Source: Patiria miniata (taxonomy: Eukaryota; Echinodermata; Asteroidea; Valvatida; Asterinidae). Taken from it: DNA of 64,000 nucleotides. Below, piece after piece: positions 10,422 through 21,800 of this stretch; position 1 is the first letter of the stretch; each line of letters begins with the position of its first letter. The translations under genes were made by a program, and so were the position numbers. Location: the NCBI RefSeq assembly GCF_015706575.1, contig NW_024037076.1, positions 15,008,898 to 15,072,897 of the forward strand. The letters are read 5' to 3'. The notes under the pieces are model-generated. The model worked only from the letters and a program-made list of their open reading frames with translations, had not been told where the DNA came from and made no database searches.

Positions 10422-13400
10422 ATGAGCCTATCTTTGGACGGGTTTCTGGACGTATACAGCCCCGACATCACCTGCAACTTGGGGCGCACTTTAGAAATCA
10501 ACATGGCAGCGCCCAGAAGTTCAAAAAAACACGAGCATGAAAATAAAGCGAAGTTGACAGACTTAATCGATGATGATGTGAAGGAGATAGCATCGCTTCC
10601 CCAAGAAATACATGATTTCATTAAGATGCATCCATCTTTGAATTATATTGGGTCACAAAAGGTAATCAAACCTCACTGCATGGCATTGCATGTGCATGCA
10701 ATGCCGGCGTGCTCGCAACGGTAATGCGACCGTGCCATATGCCTAGCCACGTGCGCGCATTCACAGGTACACTTATGCACGTAGTAATGTTGATGTAACA
10801 AATGTACGTGGCGCGGCCCCATTAACGTGGCGACACTTTGATTATCGCAGTGGCTAATTTTACGGCAATCAGTCGGCAGTGGAAATTTGACCTTGAAGTT
10901 GAACCTAGCCCCATAAATGTGGCCAAATACTGGACTAGGGCCTACCTCCATAAATAAGGGACACTCACTTAGAACATGTGGAACATGTACATGTACCCGA
11001 AAATGTAGAACTTGTCAATTTTTCATTTCTACATTTAGACCTTGTAGACGTACTATCTAGTATAGGCCTAGTCCGAGTAACTTGGGCCCAACTTATCGCC
11101 TTTTAACATTCGGACATGTTAAAAAGCATGAAAAGGCGATAAGTTGGGTCCAAGTTATTCGGACTAAGCCTAAACAGCTACATGTACTTTGTGTAAATGT
11201 GAAAATCAAAATTTGACAAAGTTCGACATGTTTTTGTACATGGTGGAAGTGTGGCCTTTATTTACGGAGGTAGTACTAGTTTATTTATGCTTTAGAACTT
11301 AGAAGCACACATAGCTTGAGTAACTCCAGCTAACATGCTCGTAAGCTGGAGTTACTCAAGCTATATTAAAAGCACACACACCCATGCTCACCCTCTTTAT
11401 TTATAGCGATAGAAAAGAAGGAAAAAATATTGCAACCTGACACCACTTTCTTCTTCATATATCATCTCAATAAAGGTCATTCATTGCAAAAATGATAAGA
11501 CATGAATCTGGGACTGAAAAACATTTCCAATTTTGTTTGGAAATACTTAAAAAATTTCCTTAACTCTCCATAGACTTGGTGCACAATTGCAGAAGTGGCA
11601 TCAGGTTGCAACATTTTTTACCTAAATTCCCACATCAATAAGATCACGCGCGTGCTGGAACGTTTCTGCTGTCAGTCATGTAGACTTGAGGCAAGGTGCA
11701 CGTGGTAACAACCCTGACACACAAAAAAAGATGACGCGAGTGCCGGAGCTCGTTGGCTCCGTGCGCTACCACTGCACTTGCGTTCTCTTTTTTTGTGTCC
11801 AGGTTACCATGTGCGCCTTGACTCAAGTGTACGTGACTGGCAGTAGGAAATATCTAGCGTGCACGTGATCTTTTCGATGTGGGAATTTATAGTAGATATA
11901 TACAAACTACTTCTAGAATTAGAAGGCTTTTCTCCGTCAGCCTTCTGTTCTAGCATGGTGATCGGGGGTCAGCACTCTATGGCTTTTGGAAATACCTTTG
12001 TCTGAAATTCCACTTTCTTAAATACAAATCCACCAAAAAAGTTGAGCTAATTGATCCATAACTCTGAAATATTTTCCCACAATTGACATTTTGATCATGG
12101 GACAATTTTTGGGTGGAAAATCTGTCTTTTTACTCACCAGCCTCGCGTATCCGATCTGACGAATGCACGTTATGTTATGTTCAAGTGTGTGTTTACGTCT
12201 GTTGCACGTGTGCTGATCTTCGTGTGACCTCAGCAGGTCAACTCTACATTGGGCTTGTTATTGTCATCATGCCATCATTTCGAGATTGAGGTCGATTTTG
12301 TTATCGCACGCATGATATCGATTATGATAATGTATACATGTACATGTTTAGACTGGATCTCTATTGGGATCCAGTGGAGATCAAAAATTGAGATGGGGGT
12401 ACATGTACTTAGGTTAACTTACGTTTCGGAAGAAAAGAGAAATTTCCCGTTCAAGACCGTAATCCTCCTGTCGTAACTTCAGTCGCCATCTTTTCGTTGT
12501 TGTGGTTCATATCTCGCGTTGACTTACGGTACATGGGAGATAAGTTCTGACCAACCATTTTCTGCAAAGGGGAAATTATCTTCTTTTCAGTACATGCCAG
12601 CAATGCAATCTGGCAATGGCAGTGATGGATCCAGGATTTTTCAAGGGGGGTGCGGGGGTGGCCAGAGAGATTTCTCAAGATTTTCAAAGGTTTTTCATGG
12701 GGGAAAGGATGAAGTGTTGCAATCAATGCATAATGATGACATTATTCAGTTAACTTTAATAAGGAGATTTGTGATTTGTTTCCATTACATATATTGTATG
12801 TACCGGTATGTATGTACATGTATGTATATCATATACCCATGTTAATGATTAAGGGAATAAATGTGTGTTTAGGAGGTATTACTTGTATAACACTCTGTTT
12901 AAGACCGGTTGGAGTCTGGATGGATGATCATTACCCTCAGCTTCGCCTTCCGACCGAACACACATTTATTCCTATTCATAAATACCTTTTCGGTCAAAAA
13001 AAATCTTTTCCGTCTAAAAATCAAAACAAGTCAAAAACTGACTCGCTGGTAGTATTGCGCTTGCCCACGTGAGTATTATGAACATTCAACCAATAAAAAC
13101 GGTAAGAGGCACTGGATTTTTATCGGAGTCCAAATTTCATGTGACACTGGAAAAGTGTTTAATACCAGTTAGCCATGTCTTTATCATCCGTTTAAGACCA
13201 ACCACGTGACAGGCTCTCGACCAATAGGAATGGGTTAAGTAAACTGTCTTAGGTATTTATGAAGTTGTTTTTACATTTTTCAGGTACGATGCACTTTAAC
13301 GGGTCATGAAATGCCCTGTAAGATGTCAGCTATGGAGAGCTACACACAGGGCAGGAGATACCAGCGGTTACGAGAGCTCAGCCACTGTGACGTGGAGAAA

Positions 13401-15832
13401 TACAGACCCCACATTATACCCAGCAAGAAAAAGGGGCGTGGGTAAGACACAGGTTTTGTGAGAGGAACAAGGACATAATATGAAATATTTACATGTTCAT
13501 GATATACAGGCTGAACAATGATGAGGCAGTTCAAGAGTGCCTGTTGTGCTGACAAATAATCCCTCTAACAGTGTTTACTCAAACAAAAATTTTATCTTTC
13601 TGTTGCAAAATCAAATACTTCATTCGAATGATCTATGAATGCGCTTGCATGTTGCTGCATTGATATAGTGTAAATCTTTCTGGCTTCTTCAATATGTACA
13701 TTGTACATGTACATGTACGTACATGTATACATGTACGTATACATGTACATGGAGTCTCCGGTGACAGGACATTGTTTGGATCACCATTGAACAATGTTGA
13801 ATTACACTGTAAACCTTGACGCTGAATCCTTCAAAATCCCCTTGTCAAAGTGGACGAATTTGGAGGATTGAGGTTACTGGCAAAAGTGCGTTTACTGATT
13901 TTGTAGTATGCACTTTGTCAAGGTCTTGGGCCGGACCTTGTGTTGTTTTTGCTCAGCCATGCATAAATATAGGCCTGGATTATGCCCGAAATCCTCCGCA
14001 CTGCTCCAGGATGTCACTGGCCAATCCTTAACATATTGACAGTCACTGCCGCAGGATTTGCAGGGTAACCCTTCCATGGACCATATTCAAGAAATAATGG
14101 AGGAATTTGCAGGATTGAGGCTATATAACGTTATTTTTCCATCAGGCCAATTGGAGGATTTTGCAGGATTGTGGCTACATCCAGCAAAAAGGGCTAGGGA
14201 GTTAAAAGAAGAGTGTTTCCGTTTTGACATCAGTGGTTATTAATGGAAAGCTGATGACCCACTCTTTAATAACATGTACTGATGAGATTTTTCAAGTTCA
14301 TGTTTTTTTTATGTACATGTACATGTATGTACATGCTAACCCATTCAGCCTGTATATCATGAACATGTAAATATTTCATATTGTGGACATTTTACACTTA
14401 CTATGTAATTTATGATACCGTGCATGTACATGTATGCTGAACAGTTTCATACATTTTTTTTCCTTCTGCAGCCACCAGCTCTTCTGCACACTGACACTGC
14501 GTCACATCAGCCGAGAACCCGCTGATATAGAAAGACACATGAAAGGCAAAAGATATACCAGGGCTTTTGCAAAATGTAGGTTTCTGAATACAACATCTGC
14601 CATGTTTACTAGAATCTGCACAGGCAGGGATATACATGTCATGCTATTTAGTCTTCCCATCGGAGGGGAGGCAGCTTATCCCCTCTTCAGTGGTGACATA
14701 CAGGTGTCTGCTTTGCAGGCGCGTCACCTGCTTCTAATGCCTTTGTAATTGTTCATTTTCAAAGCTTGTGAATGAACTCGAGACTGGTGGATGACTAGTA
14801 AATAACTGGTGACTAACTTCTTCTTTGCCTTGAAAGTTGCAGTTCACAAACAGGGCTTCCTGTTTTAGCAGGTGGTCTTGCCGCATCCAATTCTAAAGTT
14901 TCAACTCCTAATTGCATAAATATTTCTCTCTCACAAGTATTCAGTGCGTGTTGGCAAAAACACTGAACCAATTCAGTTCTTAATTCCCTTCTCTGTTAAA
15001 GGATTTGGGGGCCTTTTTGCAACTGTGTGTGTGTTACATGCAAGAAATAAAGCATTTATACAATGTGTATATAACTAATTCATGACAGTTTCAAACCTTC
15101 ATTGCTGAGTGTAATGGTCTGCTGGCCCTTCTTGTACCTGAGCCTGAACCTCAGGCAGTTAGTCTTGGCCCAAGACATGGCTTTGTATATTTTGTTTCCT
15201 TAACCCTAACCCTCTTTAATCCTCCACAATCCTCCTGGTGGTTTTTGGAGGATTTTGGAGGATTGAGGATGAATGGTGTTTGAAGAAGAGGAGATTTTGG
15301 AGGATTGAGGATGGATGCATTTTGAGAGGCAGGACTGTTGGTCAATTTTGAAGGATTGGGGCGCTGGGTATCCTTCGTTTGAAAATACATGTAAGTCCAA
15401 CATTTTGAAGGATTTTAGAGGGGTGAAGAAGGTTCCTAGCAAAAAGGGCCTCTGGTTAACGCAGCCTGTCCCAGTCTCTGGTAAGTGCTGTAAAGGGTGC
15501 AGACCAGTAAAAAGGCCAAAATTGCCTATGTAGGCCAAAACACGATTTGTATGCCCCAATTGTTTTTGCTATCATACATCATTTTGTAGGCATGAATTTG
15601 ATGGTTTATAAAAAAAGAAGAGTGGAAGCTGTTAACAGGACTGAAATATTGTATTTCTGTTACATTTTTAATGAAATTAAAATGTATGGATGAAATTACA
15701 ATGTAATTGCTCTACATGTATTTTGCAATGGAGCGCAGGCATCATCTTTCAAAATGGCGATGAGTTTCAGGACTATTTTTTGGGATGATTGTCTTTGGAT
15801 GGAATTTTCTCCCAAAAATCATTGTATTAACC

Positions 15833-15863
<31 letters not shown>

Positions 15864-18800
15864 AATTGACCAGAAAATGAAAGATCATGAAATAAGCAAC
15901 TTGATGGGTGTCTCCAAAACCTTGGAGAGTTGTGAGTATTTCTCCTGATCATCTTGAGAACTGACAATATTTATTATGGAGGTCTACGGCAGTTTATTTA
16001 GCAGTCAGTAGACTCAAGTCCAGAAAAAAATGCTCAAAATCAACAGTTCATGTACACTGTAGTATCCACATAAACATGTAGCCAAAATGTGTGAAGTTAT
16101 TATACAAACAAGTCAATTCTTTAACAGGTGAGATAGTTGCCACAACAGATTCCTTCCTAACTACAATGAATTCCTATCAGATACTACAGCAAGATTTTTT
16201 GTTTTACTTCTTGTTGCCCCTCTATCTTCCGTACCAAACAACAAAACCTTAACCATTTACTCTCTTTTGACCCCCTCTTTTGACCCCCTCTTTTGACCAT
16301 CTCTTTAACCAGTTGAATGTGTATTAATGTATCTTCATGCACACATTGATGATTATGAACTTTCTTCACCCTTCCAACAAGATAAAAAAAAGAAAAGCAT
16401 TTGAAAAATATGACCTTTTTCTCGCTGCACTGCATTACTGATGCACTTGTGCTTGCCTCCATTCACCGCTTATGCCTTTTCATTAATCAACAATCATTCA
16501 TCCGTAAAAGGGGCCTATTTATTGAACATTTTACTTGCCCTGATGAACTGTGCACACAATAAAACAGCAAGAAGAAAAGGTCATTTAGGCACTATGAACC
16601 TGATAAAGATGACAGATATATGTACATGTACCTTCCATTGCATATCACCCTGAAGGATTTAAAAGAATTAAACTTTATGACACTGTCGCAGAGATTATCT
16701 GATGATTGTGTGATGTTTGCTGTGTACAGACGAGGAGTCTCAGCGTCTAGGCGTGCCATTCAAACCACACTGTAGAATCCCTCGCAAGGACAAACAAGGA
16801 TGGGACTCGAACCAGGAACGGAGGAAGGACAGCACCACAGACTCTGAGGCCTCTGAAGCTGAGACTGATGACAGCATGTCAGATCTCTATCCAGGTATTG
16901 AAATTACAAGACAAGGCAAGACTACTTAAGCTGGTCTCAAAGTACACAAAATTCAATGACATTTATTAGAATGGCAATTCTGTATTTTGTATCTGGTCTA
17001 CACATTTTATTTACATGTATTTTGCATAGCCCATTCAGTGAAATCCACTGGTCTGCCATGGGACCCAGTAAAGAGAAGATAATGTGAAGACATTGCAGTT
17101 TTAGATGTGGGAGGAAACCCCAGGAGAATATTCTGAGGAAAACCCACGGAATCAGGTAGGGACTGAAATCCAATCCACATGTGGCCGGGGCAGGAATCGA
17201 ACCTTGGTCACAGCGGTGGAAGGCAAAAAAAGAACCGCTACGCCAAGCCTACATGTAACACAACTGGCCAGATTTCGCCCCTTCATTTGTAGCATGACAC
17301 AGTAATCTTATATGATCATGATAGTACTGCTTGGCTCACTAGTGACAGTCAGTCAGTCAGTGAGGACACACAAAGAGGACACTAGGCTGGCCCTCTGGGA
17401 CCAGCATAGTATACACATATAGACTGGCAATGATGTCACTAGTGCACATCTATGTGCCCCCGGGGGACTGTGAGTTGGCCTCGGGAAATAGGACCCTCTT
17501 CTGGTCACTAACAGGTCCGAGGGGGGCATAGACGTGCACTAGTGACCGAATTATGCTGGTCCATATGTGTTTTATACATGTAACTCACCTCTGTCCAAAA
17601 TAAAAAAATAAGAAAACAAACCTTCAGAGTTTTATAATTCAACTGTTTTAATTCAACAATTAACTCGTAAGCAATTCAACTATGAGCAATTCAACAATCA
17701 ATGGAACGGTTTTAGTTTCCCAAGATTCAGTTGTTGAGTTTGAGTTTTTAGAGGGGGACTGTAACCAGTCAAAAATTGTGACTATAGTGCCCAATAGGGC
17801 ACAATACTCCGGAAATTACACACGCACGATGTCTTGACGCGCGTCTAGTTCACGCTGATGCGAATTTATTAGTAAAGCCTGTATTAGTAAACCACACGTG
17901 ACCATGTTTCAGCCAACCAGGATGAAGAACCAGCAAGAGGTGTGTCATAATAATAGTTATTGCAATGAAGAAACCTTCGGTTTTAGAGGTACACGTATCC
18001 TGAGTAAACCCCACAGAATTAAGTATGGACTGAGAACCCTGATCCACATGTGGACTCACATGAGATTCAAACCCAGGCAGTGGAGGTGGAAAGCAAGCCA
18101 AGAAACACTGCACCAATATGACTCCCCTGGATGGGATGTTGAGCAGTGCTGCAGCCAAACTGCCGAACTGATCTACATTCGCCAAACATGGTGCCTCCAA
18201 ACCAAACAGAACTGAACTCATTTGCTCAGTCTGGCATATGTTGCTGTCGCATATTTGGTTTCATATTCAAATTTGCTGCTGAACCCAAGCCAAACGATTT
18301 CCTCAGAACCACACCGAACTGAAACTGAAGAGAGACTTGCAAGTTGCAGCACTACATATAATAGGAACTCTATACAGGAGGTATACGGGAGGTCGTGGGT
18401 TCGAGTCCCACCCGAGTGATTTTTCCAACTTTCACTCGGGAGATAACACACTGAGTATACAGTGTTTATACGTCGGTGAAGGGCAAAACCTAATTTGATT
18501 TATATCACCCGACGCAAAATTCCATCTTATAACTCTATACATGTTCATTTAACTCTGGCTCTGTTTAAATACTATTGTAGACTTGTAATTTCCATTTGTA
18601 AACTTGTACTTTATAACTGACAGATCACTTTAATGAATTTGGAGTTTCTTACATATCGTCATTATTGACACAGTTTGTACTTTGAATGAATTTGTTGTCC
18701 TTTATTTCATCCACCATTGCAGCGGAGGATTTTGAGGGTGACCCTTCAGGAGAAGCTGAAAGATTAGAAGATGACATTGAAAACATGGTGGTTGCTGATG

Positions 18801-21800
18801 CTGAGAATCCAAAAGGAAGAGTGTCAGATGGCAAAAAGCGAAAGGTAATGTTATATCACGTTCTTATTTCTTGTTATTGTTATTATTGCGCGTTGCACGC
18901 ACGCGTGTAGAACCTGCATGCGCACTCACGACTGAGCTCGCGCTCAGGAAAGCTGCAGTTATCAAGGGTTACACCACACTGATTTCATTTAGCCTGCAAC
19001 CATTTATCGTTTCGACTTATTGGTAGGACTCACTGGACCATGACATGACATTGTTGGCTGCTGTACTATGGGATATGCCGTTTTTAACCCCCTCGGGGGG
19101 CACAGCACCCTCGGCTTTGCCTCGGGTGCTGTGCGCCCCTCGGGTGTTGCAAATGTCATATCCTACATCCCATCAGTCAACAATGTCATGTCATGGTCCA
19201 GTGATTACAGCGTTTGACTCATGTATGATGGTACATGGGTTCAAACCCTGCCAGGAACATGGTGTTTGTGTCCTTGGGCAAGACACTTTACCTACAATTG
19301 CCTCTCTCCACCCAGGAGTATGAATGGCTACCTATGGTCAGAAGCTCATTACCAAGTCGCAGTACATGTACACTGAACACGTACATGCAGCTCTGGTAAC
19401 TTCAAACTCAGTTTGGTTATTTACTTCACAAAAAGTTTTCTTAAAAGTTTTCATAAAAATGAAAAACCTTTTTCTTGTTTTTGGGGAGTTGGTTTATTTT
19501 GTGACAGAAGGGACATTTCAATATTTTTCTTTTTAGAAGATACAGTAGTTCTCTTTATTTGCATCAAAATTTTATGGTGGCGTAAAGTAAGGGCACATGT
19601 ACACTTGATTATTAGCCAATTGTTATTTTCGTTAAATTCCCTCCTCAAAATTAATATAAACATCTGTCCCTATACTGAGCCCCAAGAGGAAATGACATTA
19701 AAAATGCAATAAATGTACTGTGTAAACTTCAGCCATACATCCACACTCACATGTACATGTCGAATGTAAACACAAATATTTTTCAGTATATCAACTTAAT
19801 AGGTGGGTCATTCCATGCCAACTCAACAAATGGTGCACACCATCACCTCTTGGATTTTTTTCTTTTTTGGTGTACTGAAAGATACTTAGGAAAAATGCAA
19901 ATTCTGAAAATTTGGGGTCTCTACGACTTTTCGTTCTTGCGCAACAGCATTTTGAAATTTGAGGTGGGCGGGGCCAAAAGTGCGTCGCGTCATGAAATTC
20001 AATGTTTAAAGGGCCATATATTTAAAACTATACCACCCAGACATTTCAAACTTGGTAATCTGGGCTATTTTTTGCTGTAGATTTCAAATATTTAAACAGA
20101 AAGAAAGTAGCTTGTTTCATTTTTAAGTTAGAGGGGCCCCAAAATGGCCCAAAACTCATCTGGACCAATGTTTGGGGGGGGGGGTGTAAGTCAAAAATTG
20201 AAAATATTTTTTTCACCAAATTTTTCGCCTGTAATAGCCCCCAATTGAAACTACTTTCGTGTAAAATCTTACACTTATATTAACTTCATTGAATGAGATA
20301 TAGCCCTTGCAAAAAGCAAATTGTTTATTTTTACGATAACTTGACCCCCCAAAAACCAACGTCAGACATTCCATACCAAATTTTGCTTCACATATGTTTG
20401 AGGTTGGTCCTTAGTGAAGTCCTCTGAAAAGTTTCATGTTGGTGTCTAAATGTCTTCAGTGGATAGCTGGGCTTTATAAAGAGTCTATATCTTATGATGC
20501 TGCAGGTTCCGTAACATACATGTACATGTACATGTACTTGTATTTTACGGAACCAGCACAACAAAATCCCCCGACTTTTGAAAGACTTGGGTCAAGACTA
20601 CCCATTTCCTGCTCAATAAACAGTTGCTTGTAGACCTACATGTGCATTATATGCAAATTAGGTTTAAATGACTTGAGAGTCTTATTCTTTCCATGTGCTC
20701 ATCACACAGCATGCATGTCATGTATGTACATTGTAGTAATTAACCAGTTCTCACTTGCATAGCATAGTATAGCACTAACCTGAACCAAAGAGAAATGATT
20801 CAGTTTGAGTACAGGGTCTATGGTTAAACCTGATTGATCTTAGTTTTCATTATGGATAAGGGGAAACCTAGTTCATCCAAGGAGTTGCATGTATGCTCAA
20901 ACTCATCATGCACCAATTGTAGCAGCTAACCTCAACCCAGGAAAATATGTTTGTGTGGTCTATGATGATGTTTGGTACATTGCTATTGTAGAAGATGTAT
21001 CACAACTTCATGAGGATGTGTATGTCTGCTTCATGTACAGGACGGAATCAACAAATACTCTCTATTGGCCACAAAGAGAGGATAAATGTAACATTCCATT
21101 TGTTGATGTGTTGTGTTGCGTACCAACACCAGAACTTCTACATAGCGGTGGAAGGCAATACAAACTTCGTGAGCCAACCATCATGCAACTCATTCAACTT
21201 CATCAAAACTACATCACAAGAAATGCATAATTTCACCTGTGAAACTGTGAACAATTATATCAACTGATCAAAAGTCTACATGTACAAATGTAAGCTAAGT
21301 TTCATACCCAACTTGTTCTTTATGTACCGACTGCTGTTATTCTAGGTACCGGTACGTGTACTTGTATGTTACGGAACCAGCATCGTAAGATATAGACTCA
21401 TTATAAAGCCCAGCTATCCACTGAAGACATTTAGACACCAGCATGAAACTTTTCAGAGGACTTCACTAAGGACCAACCTCAAACATATGTGAAGCAAAAT
21501 TTGGTGCGGAATGTCTGACGTTGGTTTTTGGGGGGGTCAAGTTATCGTAAAAATAAACAATTTGCTTTTTGCAAGGGCTATATCTCATTCAATGAAGTTA
21601 ATATAAGTGTAAGATTTTACACGAAAGTAGTTTCAATTGGGGGCTATTACAGGCAAAAAATTTGGTGAAAAAAATATTTTCAATTTTTGACTTACACCCC
21701 CCCGAACATTGGTCCAGATGAGTTTTGGGCCATTTTGGGGCCCCTCTAACTTAAAAATGAAACAAGCTACTTTCTTTCTGTTTAAATATTTGAAATCTAC

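Noticed and set aside
14576..14600. Alternative SURF2 exon 3 donor a few bases downstream (AG/GTTTCT)
   Set aside because: It breaks the conserved KYEE join, whereas AAT/GTAGGT restores it.
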